This document shows, one piece after another, positions 9,409 to 22,076 of a stretch of DNA of 64,000 bases; position 1 is the stretch's first letter, and each line of letters starts with the position of its first letter. Source of the DNA: Marchantia polymorpha subsp. ruderalis (taxonomy: Eukaryota; Streptophyta; Marchantiopsida; Marchantiales; Marchantiaceae). The notes under the pieces were generated by a model, which did not search any database, had not been told where the DNA came from, and saw nothing but the letters and a program-made list of their open reading frames with translations. The DNA is taken from NCBI GenBank assembly GCA_037833965.1, contig AP031359.1, positions 2,848,001 through 2,912,000 of the forward strand, written 5' to 3'. A program made the position numbers and the translations under genes.

Positions 9409-12400
9409 ATGACCCCCTGTGAGCGGACAGAGGACACCCCATTCTTGAATTTGCGATTTCAATTTCTTGTGCGAGCTGCGCGCGTCCACCTTCTAGCTGA
9501 GAGACGTTCTAGACACCACCGCGCGGAGAGTTACCCGGTGGCAGGGAGAGAATTGAGTGCGCGCCATTTGGAATTGAGAGAGATTAGAGTTTGTAGAGGA
9601 AACAGAACCGCGAGCAAGAGGCTCGGGCATAGCAGAGAGAGAGGTGCGCAAACCAATTTCAAGAGCGCGATGTCGACATCGGTGAAGCTGCGGATGGTGC
9701 CACTCAAGCTCCCGCAGAATGGATTGCGTGCTTTTGAGGACCGGCTGATTGCAAGGAAACTCAAATTCTTGCTGTGGGGATGGAATTACGTGTGCGCAGA
9801 TATGGTGCGCGAATGGCTGGACGAGGAACGACAACCTACGCGCGGATTCCGTCCGCACGTAGATCGATGGACTGTCCGCGATTGGGGACACGCATTGGGA
9901 AGGTGCGCATGTGAGGAAGGGTACCTCCTGTTCGACAGTGAGAGCGTCAAAGTATCAAAGGCGGACGAAGTCTCCTTTGTGGAATTGTTCAAGCGGGAGA
10001 GGTCTTCCAAGAACGGGTATAGGACCCGGAACTACAAAGATCATTTCCGCAGGACCGTAGCGATGGCGCTGCTGCAACTGTTGCAGCCGCACCGCACTAC
10101 GTACATCACGTTGTGGCAGGTGTCCTTCGTGGAGCTCACATTGGCTGGAGCTCCAGTTCACTGATCGCGTATCCTGCATAGGGTGATGCGACAGCATGCG
10201 TTTGAGGAGCGGGGAGGAACGCTCAATCACCTCTCCCCCTTCTTGATAAACTTTTATCGGTCGATGAACTGTTTAACCGCGGCCGAGCGTGCTCGATTTC
10301 CGCCATTTTCAGTCGATCATCCCGGGAGGTATGTGCGGGATAAAGAAGTAGACACCGACGCGGAGGATTCACCGACTTCCACTCCATCAGGTCAACAGGA
10401 TGCGGGGAGAGACACACCCGCAGCGCGAGTGCCGCGGAAGCGAAGATGGAGAGAGGAACCGGAGAAAGAGCAACATCAAGAATCAGCTGCTCTCACCCGG
10501 AAGCGGCCACTGCACGAGATCTGCAGCCGGCCGAAGCAGAAGGCGCGCATGCTTTTGTTACCGGCCAGCAGCGCGGAAACGGCGACGATCGCCACAGAGA
10601 AGGGAAGTCCATCCCCGGAGAAGGATGGGACTACGCGGACGGCCGAGGGGTCAGTAGACCACCCTACGCCTTCGGCGGAGGAGAGACGACCTTCGGGTCA
10701 GGAGCTACCACGTGCGGCGCGGATGAGTGTGCCGCCTACGCATAGGCGACTACCTGTGGATAGGCGACCCCTTGCGGACGTAGACTTGTGCCTACGCATA
10801 GGCAGAGAAAGTTCGCCTACGCATAGGCGGGTGCCTACGCATAGGCAGGACTCACCCCCGGTGCAACGCAGGGAGGGGAAGGAGCCGGCGGAAGATCCGC
10901 CTTCGGTTCAAGGGCCTTCGGGGCAAGGCCCTCCGGCGGTGAGATCGCCGGGATATGTGCCTTCGGCGCCAGGGCCTTCGGGCCACCGAGCTACAAACAG
11001 AGAGCCGGTAGGAGCCGCGCCTTCGGCAGAAAATCCGCCGGAAGGTGCGCCTTCGGCGGAAGGGCCTTCGGGCCAAGGGACATTGGGCGGCCTGTCTTCG
11101 GCGGTCGACGCCTTCGGCGCTGCGCCCTCGGCGGAAGAAGCGCCGGGAATTGCGCCTACGCGTAGGCCGGACGCATCCCTGGCGCAGGACCTAAGGGTGG
11201 AGCAGGACCGATCGGTGGAGCGGATTGACTGTCCGCGGGGTGAAATTCGTGCGCGCGATGCACAATTACACTCCGCGCACGTACATTCCGCACGATCGCC
11301 TTCGGCGGTAGATGCCGGCGGCGAAGAGGTTACAGTCGCGGCGGAACAGGGACAGGCGGACGATGGGAATTTGGCACGGCCAAATTCACCCATCGCCTTG
11401 GACATTTTAGCAGGGAGCAGCGAGGCTGCAGGAGCGCCAGCGGCGGCAGAGCACACAGACATCTCGCAGCCCCGCACAGGCCAGTCGCCGACGCATTCAA
11501 TGGCGACCGAAATCCTCAATTCGGAGGATGATGAAGAAGGAGGATCCACGGACTCAGTGTCGGGATCAGGATCCACCGAGGAGGAGGAGGAGGAAATGGT
11601 AGGCGCGCCGACGGCGGCGCTCTGTGAGCAGGTAGTACCTCTGCTGAGGTACCTGGATCGTAAGATGGAGAAGTACGCAGACCCTCGCTAGCCTGGGTCC
11701 TACGTCGAGTTAGTGCGTAGGCGAACTCGCACTAAAGTCCACACCAGCAAGTTGCTGGCCCGTGTGGACCAGAAACTTAAGGATCTGCGGGAGAAGCATG
11801 AGTGCTTGTGGGGTCAGTACAACCTCAATAAGAAGTTGTACAAACACTTCGACAAGGTGAAGGACGAGAAGCTGGAAGAGTCCGCCAAGGAGAAGGCGAA
11901 GCTTACAGAGGAGCTGGATTTTGAGCAGGCTTAGAATCAAATGTTGTTAGGGGAGCTCGTGCGACAGACACGGTTGTTAGAGCAGTGTTAGCTTGCACGG
12001 CAGGCGGATGAGGAATTAATCCGCAGACTGCAGTCCGAGTGCGGGGAATTGAGAGCACAGCGTGCCGAGGCCGAATTACAGTTGGTTGTAGTTGAAGACG
12101 ATCGCCGGCGGGCGGCAGATCGCACAAAGGAAGAGATGGCGAGGCGAGTCACCCACTGGGAAGTGGCGGCGCAGGAGAAACTCACACTGCGTGAGTTAGA
12201 GCTTCGTGTAGCCGGGTTGTTGACAGGTGACAGTCGGAGTCGGCGGCGACTGGCGAAGAAGTTAGACTCTTTTTTGTCGAAGTCACGGGACACCATGGCC
12301 ACCCTTGAGACGGAGGTTTCCGCGGTGTTGCGGCGTTTGGGACTGCGCAGTTGAGCTGAGGACTGGCAGGGTAGGGAGTTAGTGCGCGACAGTCCGTCGC

Positions 12401-12420
12401 GCAGGAGGCGAAGCACAGGT
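9409..12420 (+). pseudogene. LTR-borne gene, partly open copy (element F downstream LTR)
   Basis: This copy can be followed from the conserved domain to the coiled coil. The methionine shared by all copies is at 9670 (MSTSVKLRM); the longer frame upstream also resembles the other copies. Visible parts, in order, are the conserved domain (about 9670-10400), a basic PRKRRW patch, a Pro/Ser/Ala-rich middle rich in PSAEGPSGQG-like words, an acidic EEEEE stretch near 11580, and the coiled coil to about 12350. It differs clearly from the A, D and E copies and has only a few breaks. It lies upstream of the LTR TATA box. Confidence 0.75.
10733..10845. repeat. GCCTACGCATAGGC cluster inside the LTR gene
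   Basis: Five copies or variants of the 14-base palindrome lie in about 110 bases of coding sequence, where they read as PTHRR or a similar word. Minus-strand LTR genes carry GCCTGTGCACAGGC at the matching place (24490-24540, 35640-35725, 49400-49510, 60515-60615), with copy numbers that differ between LTRs. Confidence 0.8.
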
Positions 12421-12496
12421 TCTGCAGAGTGTAGTGTAGCCTGGTTCCGTGCAGGCGCGTAGCATAGTGCAGTGTAGTGTTAGTTAGGACTTAGAA

Positions 12497-12508
12497 GGTA
12501 TAAAGTAG
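12497..12508 (+). promoter_or_regulatory. TATA box of the element F downstream LTR
   Basis: GGTATAAAGTAG lies just after the LTR gene ends, in the same context as in the other LTRs. Confidence 0.55.
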
Positions 12509-12828
12509 TTCAAGGCGTCTTGCCTTGGGATTTTTCCAGTTTCGGAAGTACGGATCAGGAACTCATTTTCTCTGCGTGTTTGTGTCCTTAGTTCTGTCAC
12601 CACGCAGGAAGAGCTACACCTTGGCCGTCCGCATTGTGTAGCTGAAGGCCTTCGGCCGAATGTTCAGAGCTAGTACATTGGTTAGAGACTTCAGTAGTTC
12701 GGATCTACACCTGCGGGTGATTGCCGATGCTCAGAGCCATTGACGAGTTAGATACTTGAACAGTTTTCCCCTTACCCTTTTGAGTGACTGTTCCTGATTG
12801 TACTCCTTCGGAATTTTTCCCCTGAAAT

Positions 12829-15800
12829 CCTGACACACTCGTATCTTACCCGTCAACTTCTTTGGTACGATAACAATCGGCGATACCCATTCACTGCTGA
12901 GCACTGGGTAAATAATACCGGCGCTCAGGTACTTATCTATCTCCTCCTTAACTAGCAAGGAGTATTTTGGGTTGAGGCGGTATTGGCGCTGACGTATGGG
13001 TACTGCTTCATCCAGTAAATCAATACGGTGTTCCCCATACCGTGCAGGTATCCCCTTCATGTCTTCGATCTTCCAGGCAAAGACATCGACGTAATGGCTA
13101 AGAAATGTCTGTACCTCCCTTAGCTCGTCTCCTTTCACCGTGCTTGATACCTTCAAGCACTTGTCGTGATTGAGTTGTACTTTGTGACAGTCACTAGGGT
13201 CGACAATGCCCTCGGTGTGACTCGTCTCACTTCTTCCCAGTCCTACCGTTAATTGCTATTCGTCCTCCGGCTGAATAGCGTCCGGCTCTTCTTCCACAGA
13301 ACAACAGGCAACGAATCCCACGAAATAATCGGATTCAGTGTCACTGGAATCTGATCGTGCGGCCGAGTCATTGTCTACCCCCGATGTGTAACCCGCACTT
13401 GTCGATAAGGTCTCTCCTTCATGTCGAACCTTATTCCAGGGCACCGTGATGGTCTTGGTCGGCTCCGTAGGATGGGGAAACTTAAGGCGATGCCTACGCC
13501 AGTCACATCGTACTTGTGCGCCATACAGCCACGGTCGCCCGAGCAGGATGTCATAGCCTTGCTTCAGCATCGGTTGAAGAATGATATAAGTCAACCGAAA
13601 GTCTGCACCACCGATGATTGTCTTGACATTGCGTAGCATACCTACCGGCATTCTCCGCGTCTGATCCGCTAACCTCAACACACGCCTCAAGGGTTCGTAT
13701 TTACTGAACCCCAAGGCTCTTGCAGTGTCCTCCGTCATTATGTTGACTCCTGATCCAGAGTCTACTGGTACCTTGCGTACACAACACCCTTCTATTTCTA
13801 CATCAATCTCTGGTGGCCCTTGGTCTTCGCTGGCCACTTGGTACACCTGAGGGACTTTGGATGTGCGCGGCTTCCGCGGACGTCGTAACGAAAGCATCAA
13901 CATCCTCCGATACGTCTTGTTGTCCTCAAGAAGCTGGTTGAACGTGATGTTCACTTGCCGATTCCCGAGATCTTCGACTAAGTCATAGTGGACGCGTCGG
14001 GTCGGAGACGACGCCCTGCGAGGTTCCAAAGTTGCTGCCATCTTCACACCAAAGGAGGGTGACAAGTCTTCCCGCTGTGGTCCTTTTTGGTTGCGGGTCG
14101 CTTCCTTCAACAAGTTCGTTACCTCCTCTCTGATATCCGGGGCATAGTCACGTTTCAGCAAGCGTACTGGCTCATCTTCGACCGATGTATGTGTGCGCAC
14201 TGCTGGTGTTTCTCGCGTAACCGAAGGCTTTCGTGCAGGTCGCAAGTCGGACTTGCTGGATGCCTTCTCTTTCCCTTTTCCCGTCCGGTCGTCGGTTCTC
14301 CGTTCGTGCTTGCGAGTGTCGCGCTCTTGTTCCTTCGATTTCTTGGAACTACGAGTTTCGACTCGGGCGCACATAACTTCTTCCGCCGGCCATTCTTCGT
14401 CTTCGTCATTTCTGTCCGAACCTACTTCGACCTGGTTAACTTGGACGTCCTCCTTGGCAGGGGTGGTCACAAATCGTACCGTTGGCCGAGGAACTGGTGG
14501 CTAATCACACTCTGACGCAGTATGCCCGGACTTCTTGCAGTTACTACAAGTCGGGACATACCCGGTTTGCCTTTTGGGATGGGGGCACTGAGGTGAGAAG
14601 TGCCCAACTTCCCCACAATTATAACAAGCTTGCGGTGGCGGTGGGTCAAACGTCCCTGGAGGTGCCCTTCGCCTCACAGGTACCGTAGTGGCCCGATCTA
14701 CCGGATGATACCGGGGGATATGCACTTGCGTAACTGCAGTAGGGGCGGGGACCGACTGGACGGCGTAGGCTGTCTCTTCGGTCGCCTTTCCATAGTACTG
14801 AGGGTTTTCCCCATAGTACGGTTGTGCCCACTCCACTGCGTTGACTGGATATGACGGACGGTTGATAAGACACTCGGTGTTCGCATGTCCCACCGCTCCG
14901 CACGTAGTGCACCACAAGTTCGCCCGCACGCTCCCGGGTGATTTTCGTCGATCCTGGCCGCCTACCACTTGAACTTTGAGGTCGGCGAAGTCCTTCACAA
15001 GGGTCTCCATCTTCGATGCTATGTCTCCCGACGCTCTGTCCATAGTCGCTCGTCGGGGGCCCTTCTTCTTCGCTGCCCCATGCTTCTTTCTCTTCTTCTC
15101 TTCCTCCGACGAGGAGGTTTCCTCTTCTTCGGATGAGGAACGGTTCTCGTCCGAGGAATGTTCTTCCGATGACGGAGTTGCACCTCTGCGTCGTCTTCGC
15201 CCTCCCTTCGGTTTTCGCTCCTTTGACTCCCGTCTCTCTCTCCCTCTTCGGTTGAGAGTGGAAGTTTCAAAGGCTTCGGCCAATGCAATCACGTCCTCAA
15301 TAGTATCGCACTTACTGCGTCGGCAAAAAGTCTCCATCTCCCGAGTTAAGCCGGTCACATACCAATCCACAGCTTGCTGTACCGAGAAAGGGGACCCTGG
15401 TCCTGTTTTTGGTATTCTGTCAAGGAGGTCCAGAAATCTCTCGGTGTAGTCACGCAGACTCTCCTTCTTCTCTCGCCGCAGGTTACGCAACTTTGTCAAT
15501 ACCCGACTGTCGTAGCCGAGCTCGCGGAAGCGTCGCAGGAACTTCTCCTTCAGCTGAGCCCAGGTTGTCAACCCATTCGGATCGATGCTCTCGTGATTGT
15601 ACCAACTTCGTGCCTTCTTCCGTAAAAGACTTGGAAAGATCCGTAGTCGGTCCTCGTCGTGGATCTCGCGATTAGCAATGGACACTGATTCAAACAACTT
15701 GATGTAGGAATCTGCATCGTCATCATCCCCACTCCCTTTATACTTTGGATAGGAATGCTTGGTAATCGGCTGAGGTAGCCGCGCATTGGCTTGTCCGTCC

Positions 15801-16075
15801 GCCATCGGTGTGTCCGTCGACGTTTCTCGGGCGGTCGGTTCTAAAAAACGAGGGGGGTCCGTGCAAGGAATATCTAGTAGAACTGTAAGCACCAGGTTTG
15901 GTTCCGAGTCACTGGGGGTAGTTTCCCCAAGGATGTCGGCCGAACTAGGCTTAGGTACTCTTTTTGGTGTTTTCTTGTTTTGACGCCGTGTCTCTTCCAC
16001 GGCCTTCTCTGAATCTCGTCGGAACTTGCGGGCAGCTCTCGCACTTAGGTTGCTTCCACTAGCTCCAGTCGACAT
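12829..16075 (-). pseudogene. gag-protease and start of reverse transcriptase, element E
   Basis: From the right: Gag starts at 16075 (MSTGASGSNLSARAARKF) with the capsid domain and the Ser/Glu/Lys tract. The three zinc knuckles and the aspartic protease with the DSGSGVNIM active site (about 13730-13770) follow. At the left end lie the N-terminal reverse transcriptase segments (DVFAWKIEDMKGIP, QRQYRLNPKYS, SEWVSPIVIVPKKL). Only the first part of reverse transcriptase is present and the catalytic palm is missing. Apart from that loss there is about one break. Confidence 0.85.
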
Positions 16076-16120
16076 TCACCGAGCATGGCTGCTCGTAAAA
16101 ACCCCGGTGTTGACGCAACT

Positions 16121-16139
16121 GTCCCCGGCAGCGGCGACA
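16121..16139 (-). other. Primer-binding site of element E
   Basis: The complement of the Asp-tRNA-like site lies 22 bases inside the LTR edge at 16162. It has one base different from the site of A. Confidence 0.7.
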
Positions 16140-17160
16140 AAAAGAAGTTGTCGGCTTCTTATGTAAGAACCCACTAAAGGCTAAAACTGCAATATAGTGG
16201 TAGAAAGGTCGAACCCACAGGGACAAAGGAACACACAGGGTACAAAGTGTCACGTTTAACAAACTATTGAGGAGTTTGAATTCTCAGGCGACTGTCACTC
16301 CCAGAAATACTGCAAGTGTTCACTCGGAGCGCACTCGGAGGTTGCACAGTGCAGCGTAACACACACACACACCTGAAACTACAGAAACACAACCCAGAGA
16401 TCCGTTAGGACCTCTACTCAAGATTTCAGGGGGAAGGTCTCTCAAGAGTACACTCAGCGAAGCTGCGGGTAGTGACTCCCAACTCCGGCTTTTACAACAC
16501 TTCCACTAGCTTGTTGCTAGCGTAGGAAACCCGGTTTGAACTGCCTACTTCGGATCGAAGTCACTCATACGCGGTGAACAACACTCTCAACTCACAAAAC
16601 GCGCAGAGAACACAGGTCCGCACTGAAGGACTCACTGAGAAACGTTCCAGTAACACAACAACAGTCTATTGAAGAGTTTGAATTCTCAGGCACTTGTCAT
16701 TCCCAGAAATACTACAGGGGTTATCCCGAAGGCACCTGCTGCAGCGTAACCTGAATTTACAACCAAGGCTTACACGAAGTAACAAAACTTCACTTTGGCA
16801 TTCAGGGGAAAAATCCCAAAGGAGTACAATCAGGAACAGACACTCGAAGGTGTAGGGGCGAAACTATTCAAGTAACTAACTAGTCACTGGCTTTGAGCAT
16901 CAGCAATCACCCGCAGGTGTAGATCCGAACTACTCAAGTCTCTAACCAATGTACCAGCTCTGAACATTCGGCCGAAGGCCTTCAGCTACAAAATGCGGAA
17001 CGCCAAGTGGTAGCTCCTCTTGCGTGGTGACAGAACTAAGGACACAAACACGCAGGGAAAATGAGTTCCTGATCTGCACTTCCGAAATTGGGAAAGAACC
17101 CAAGGCAAAACGCCTACTACTACTTTATACCTTCTAAGTCCTAACTAGCACTACACTGCA

Positions 17161-20100
17161 CTACGATACACGCCTGCACCACGCTACACTACACTCCGTA
17201 GAATCTGTGCTACGTCTCCTGCGCGACGGACTGCCGCGCACTAACTCCCTACCCTGCCAGTCTTCTGCTCGAGTGCGCAGTCCCAAACGCTGCAACGCCG
17301 CGAACACCTCCACCTCAAGGGTGGACATGGTATCCCGCGCCTTCGACAGAAAAGCGTCTAGCTTCTTCGCCACCTTCCGCCGACTCCTGCTGTCACCTGC
17401 CAACAACCCTGCTGCGCGAAGCTCTAACTCACGCACTGTGAGTTTCTCCTGCGCCGCCACTTCCCAGTGGGTGTAGCCCTTGAGACAGTGGGCGACACGC
17501 CTCGCCATCTCCTCCTTCGTGCGATCTGCCTCTCGCCTGCGATCCTCTTTAATTACCACCAACTGCGATTCGGCCTCCGCACGCAACGCTCTCAATTCAC
17601 CACACTCTAACTGTAGCCTGCGGATTAAATCCTCATCCGCCTGTCGTGCGAGCTGACACTCCGCCAACAAACGCGTCTATCGCACGAGCTCCTCTGACAG
17701 AATCTGATTCTAAGTTCTCTCAGACATCAAATCCGTCGTGGTCTTCACCACATCCGTGGTGAGCTCTTCTAGTCTCTCCTTCTTCATCCTGTCGAGGGCG
17801 TGCGATTTCCTCACAAGGTTGTACTTACCCCACAAACAGGCATGCTTCTCCCTCAAGTCCTTCAATTCCTGGTCCGTCCTAGCTAGTAGCTTGCTAGTGT
17901 GGACTTTAGTGCAAGTCCGCCTGCGCACTAATTCGATGTAAGATCCCGGCTGGAGTGGATCGGCGTATTTATCAAATTTGCGATTCAAGTACTTCAGCAA
18001 CGGTATCACCTGCTCAGAGAGCTCCGCCGCCGGCGCTCCAACAATTTCCTCCTCCTCCTCCTCGGTATCCCCTGCTCCCGACATTGCTTCTGTGGAGCCT
18101 CCGTCGTCATCATCCGAGTTAAGGATTTCAGTCGCCATTGATTGCGTTGGCGACTGATCCGAGTGGGGCTGCACGTCGTCTCCGGGTGCTGCCTGCGAAG
18201 GCACAGCTGCAGCCTCGCTGCTCTTTGCTAAAATGTCCAAGGCGGTGGGTGAATGTGGCCGTGCTGCATCCCCGTCGCCCGCTTGTCGGTCTTCGACCGT
18301 ATCCTCTCTGCCGCCGACGTCCGCCGCCGAAGGCGATCGAGCGGAGTGTGTCTGCGCGGGGTTTGATTGCGCATCGCGCACCGAAATTTCGTCCCGCGAA
18401 CAGTCAATCCGCTCCTCCGTCATGTCCTGCTCCCTCGATCGGTCCTGCGCAAGGGCTGTGCATGGCCTGTGCGCAAGCGCAAATGCCGGCGCTTTGTCCG
18501 CCGCTGGCGCAGCGCCGAAGGCGTCTATCGCCGAAGGCGACATAGCCGGAGGCCGCTCGCCCGATGTCCCTTGGCCGGTAGGCCTTACCGCCGAAGGCGC
18601 ATCTACCGGCGGACTACCCGCCGATGGTGCGGCCTCCGCACGCTCCCTGTTCGCATCTTGTTGGCCCGGAGGCCCTGGCGCCGAAGGCGCAAATCGCGGC
18701 GCGTTGGACGCCGGAGGATCTGGCCCCGAAGGCCCATGACCCGTAGGCGGATCTTCCGCCGGCTCCTTCCCCTTCCTACGTTGGAACGGGGGTGAATCCT
18801 GCCTGTGCACAGGCGGACTGCTTCTTCCTACGCGTAGGCGTAGGTCCACGTCCGCTTGTGGTCGCCTTTCCGTCGAGGCTCGCCTGTGCGCAGGCGGAAC
18901 ACCCGTCCGCAACGCACGTGGTAACTCCGGAGGCCCTTGGCCCGTAGGCGGCCTCTCGTTCGTCGAAGGTGCAGCGTGGTCCGTTGCTCCTGCAGACGTC
19001 CGCGCTCCCTCGTTCTTCTCCGGCGACGCACTTCCTTTCTCCGTGGCAATCGTCGCCGTGTCCGCGCTGCTGGCTGGTAACACAAGCCTGCGCGCCTTTT
19101 GCTTCGGCCGGCTGCGCACTTCGTGCAACGGACGCTGCCGAATGGGAGCATTGGGTTCTTGATGCTGCTCCTCTTTGGACTCCTCTCTCCATCGCCGCTT
19201 CCGCGGCATTCTTGCTGCGGGAGTGTTTCTTCCTTCGTCCCTCCGCCTTGGCGGAGTAGAAGTCGGCGACTCCTCTGCGTCAGTGTCGCTCGTTGTCTCG
19301 CACATACTTTCCGGGATGGTCGACGGACAACGGCGGAAAACGAGCAAGCTCCGCCGCGGTCAAACAATTTCGCTGCCGATAAAAATTGATGAGGAAAGGA
19401 GAGAGATGATTTAGAGTTCCCCCCTTCTCCTCAAAAGCGTGGTGTCGCATCACTCTGTGCAGGATGCTCGCCCAGTGAATTGGAGCTCCCTCGATGATGC
19501 ACTTAACAAAAGAGACCTGCCACAATGTGATGTAGCAGGCGCGGTGTGGCTGCAGTAATTGCAGCAGCGCCGTAGCCACAGTTCGGCGGAAGCGATCCTT
19601 GTAATCGCGGGTCTTGTACCCATTCTTGGTAGACCTCTCCGGCTTGAACAGCTCCACAAATTGCGCCTCGTCCTGCTTAGACACCTTGACGCTCTCACTA
19701 TCAAAGAGGAGGTGCCCTGAGATGCCAGCACACCTCCCTAAGGCTTGCGCCCAATCTTGGACTGTCCACCGATCGACATGCGGACGCAATCCGCGCGAAG
19801 GTGGTCTCTGTGGTTCTAGCCACTCACGCACCATATCCGCACAAATGTAGTTCCATCCCCATAGCAAGAAATCGAGCTTTCTTGCTATCAGCCGTTCCTC
19901 GTAAGCGCGCAGCCCGTTCTGTGGCAGTCGGAGCGGTAGCATCCGCAATCGGCTCAGCCTCGACATTGCGTTCTTGGAATTCGCCTGTCCGCTAATTCTC
20001 CTTCTGCTCCGCTCGAGCTCCTTGCTTCCTCGGCAAACTCTAATCTCACTTAATTCCAAATCACGCGCACTCACTTCTCTCTCAATCACCAAGTAATCCT

Positions 20101-20218
20101 CTGCGCGGCAATGTCGGGAATGCTTAGCAGCTAGCAGATGGACGCGCGCAGCTCGCACTAGAAAATGGAATCGCGAATTCAAGAATGGGACGCTCTCCGC
20201 CTCCCGGTCGAAGGTCAT
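17161..20218 (-). pseudogene. LTR-borne gene, element E copy
   Basis: The frames cover the whole gene: the N-terminal basic stretch, the conserved methionine (MSRLSRLRMLPLRLPQNGLRAYEERL region), the conserved domain to the SPFLINFYRQRNCLTAAE segment, the Pro/Ser/Arg-rich middle, the acidic EEEEE stretch and the C-terminal coiled coil. It is very similar to the element D copies. About two to three breaks. Confidence 0.8.
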
Positions 20219-20499
20219 GGTCGGCTCTTGCCCGTGAGGGTCGACTCAAATGATGGCCGCGCCGGCTCTACGCTAAAACGGTCTCCGCTCTCACGCGCGG
20301 CTTCACGCTCCACCGACGCCGATTTAACTCACACGCTCGAATTGGCGAATTTGAACTCCGCGAGCGTACTACGCCGCGGACATGGGTGCGCAGCGCCGAA
20401 GGCGGATTTTCCGCCTTGCGAGGTACACTCGTTCGTATCGCTCCTAAGCCAATCCTCCTCTGCCTCGGCGCTTGTCCGCACGTCGGACAAAAGTTCAAC

Positions 20500-21018
20500 T
20501 CCCGCCTGTGTGCAGGCGGACTCCTCGGCGGATCCTCCGCCGGCGCGGAACTTCACCCGCCTGTGCACAGGCGCTCGCCTCCGCGTAGGCGAATTCCGTC
20601 CGCGTCGATGAGCTGGCGCGGAAGGCGTTGACCGCGGTCAACAGCCTCCCGCCCCCAGACTGTCCGTTCCTTGTCTCTCCGTCGGCGCGCTCGCCGCCGC
20701 AACTCCGCCCGACCACGAGCACATCCATCCATCCCGTCCGTACAGTCCGTACGGTCCGTACGGATTTTACTATTCTGGCGGCTCCTTGCTCGTCCGCGCC
20801 GTTGCGCTGGCGCAGAAGGCGCCGTACAATTTCTACCTCCGAAGGCGCATTTCTAGGGCCGAAGGCGGATTTCCCGCCGACGCCGGAGCGCCTGTGCACA
20901 GGCGGACGCCTGTGCGTAGGCGAACTTCGCGCCTACATCAAAACCCTATTTCGCCTGTGCGTAGGCGAACTTCCTTCTTCCGCGCATAGGACAAAACCTT
21001 CTTCGCCTGTGCACAGGC
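20500..21018. repeat. GCCTGTGCACAGGC palindrome cluster in U3
   Basis: Variants GCCTGTGTGCAGGC, GCCTGTGCACAGGC, GCCTGTGCGTAGGC and GCCTCCGCGTAGGC occur about nine times. GTCCGTACGG units lie at 20740-20765. Comparable clusters lie at 26245-26330 and 26625-26750, 37430-37520 and 37805-37885, and 51180-51250 and 51535-51665. Confidence 0.8.
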
Positions 21019-21853
21019 GGAAAGTGTCACGTTTAACAGACTTTTGTAGAGTTTGAATTCTCAGGCAACTGTCACTCCCAGAAATACTGCAGTGCTCGAC
21101 TCGGAAGCTCGACTCGGAGGAGGATACTCGACTCGGAGGATGCTCGGAGGATGCACAGTACAGTGTAGTCACTCAACACACACACACACACACACCTGAA
21201 ACTGGCAAAAGCACAACTCGGAGGTCGGTCAGGACTTCCGCTTTGGATTTCAAGGGGAAAGTGTCTCAAAAGTTCACTGAGAGGTTCTGCAGGTAGTGAC
21301 TCCCACTCCGGCTTTTACTGCCCTTCCGCCAGGAACTAGCGTAGGGAACCCGGACTGGACTTCCCACTTCGGAACGAAGCCTCTTCATACGCCGTGGACG
21401 TCACCTTCGACTCACACCAAACGCAGGGAGTGCAGGTCCGACTGAGAACTTAACTGAGACACAATCCAGTAACACACACACACAACCTGAATTGCAAACC
21501 AAGGCTTACACGAAGTAATAAAACTTCACTTTGGCATTCAGGGGAAACTTCCCGTAGGAGTACAATCAGGATATGTCACTCGAAGGAGTAAGGGGGAACT
21601 GTTCAAGTCTCTAACTCGCAGCCGGCTCTGAGCATCAGAAATCACCCGCAGGTGCAGATCCGCACTACTCAAGTCTCTAACCGGGTACTAGCTCTGAACA
21701 TTCAGCCGAAGGCCTTCAACTACAACATACGGTAACTTCGCTATGCTGCAGCTTCTCTACGTGGTGCCGGGACCAAAATGCACAAACACGCCAAGAAAGT
21801 GAGTTCCTGATCTGCACTTCCGAAACTGGAAGAGTCTCAAGGCAAAACGCCTT
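21019..21853 (-). mobile_element. LTR fragment (R-U5 part), minus orientation
   Basis: It starts abruptly within R-U5 and carries both R-U5 modules, but diverges from the E, A and D LTRs on each side. It ends at CAAGGCAAAACGCCTT, directly before the LTR edge of element A, just short of where a TATA box would lie. It may be the far part of the element B 3' LTR, split by the insertion of A. Confidence 0.7.
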
Positions 21854-22050
21854 TGTAATAACCCACTAAAGGCTAAAACTGCAATATAGTGGTAGAAAGG
21901 TCGAACCCACAGGGACAGAGGAACACACAGGGTACAAAGTGTCACGTTTAACAGACTATTGATGAGTTTGAATTCTCAGGCGACTGTCACTCCCAGAAAT
22001 ACTGCAAGTGTCCACTCGGAGCGCACTCGGAGGTCGCACAGTGCAGCGTA

Positions 22051-22076
22051 ACACACACACACACACACACACACAC
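22051..22076. repeat. (AC)13 microsatellite in the LTR
   Basis: Thirteen AC units lie within the first R-U5 module. The same spot holds shorter runs at 16360-16372, 33198-33212 and 58062-58083, so length varies between LTR copies, as expected from slippage. Confidence 0.9.

Larger units (their letters stand above)
8159..12828 (+). mobile_element. Element F, downstream giant LTR (3' end missing)
   Basis: It starts with the LTR terminus TGTGGTAACCCACTTTTTG, close to the terminus of element B (TGTGGTAACACAC). U3 (8159-9400) holds the conserved block (8455-8525), GCCTACGCATAGGC palindromes and a GTACGGAC tandem run. The LTR gene, TATA box and part of R-U5 follow. At 12828 it meets minus-strand pol sequence head-on. 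No strong purine tract precedes 8159; only a weak GGGTGGGAGCAGCGG is seen. Confidence 0.75.
12829..21018 (-). mobile_element. Element E: Ty3/gypsy with giant LTR, truncated
   Basis: In minus orientation from right to left this has a 5' LTR lacking its outermost end (16162-21018), a primer site, gag, protease and the first part of reverse transcriptase. The element stops at 12829 against a plus-strand LTR. The remaining pol and the 3' LTR are not here. Its Gag and LTR gene are much closer to element D than to A or B, so E and D form one subfamily. Confidence 0.8.
16162..21018 (-). mobile_element. 5' giant LTR of element E (outer end missing)
   Basis: The inner edge is TGTAAGAACCC at 16162 (family form TGTAATAACCC). 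Moving right come the R-U5 modules, a TATA box (complement of CTACTTTATACC at 17120-17131), the LTR gene and then palindrome-rich U3. At 21018 it ends inside U3, next to a different LTR piece. A (CA)n run sits at about 16360-16372, the same place as in the other LTRs. Confidence 0.8.
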
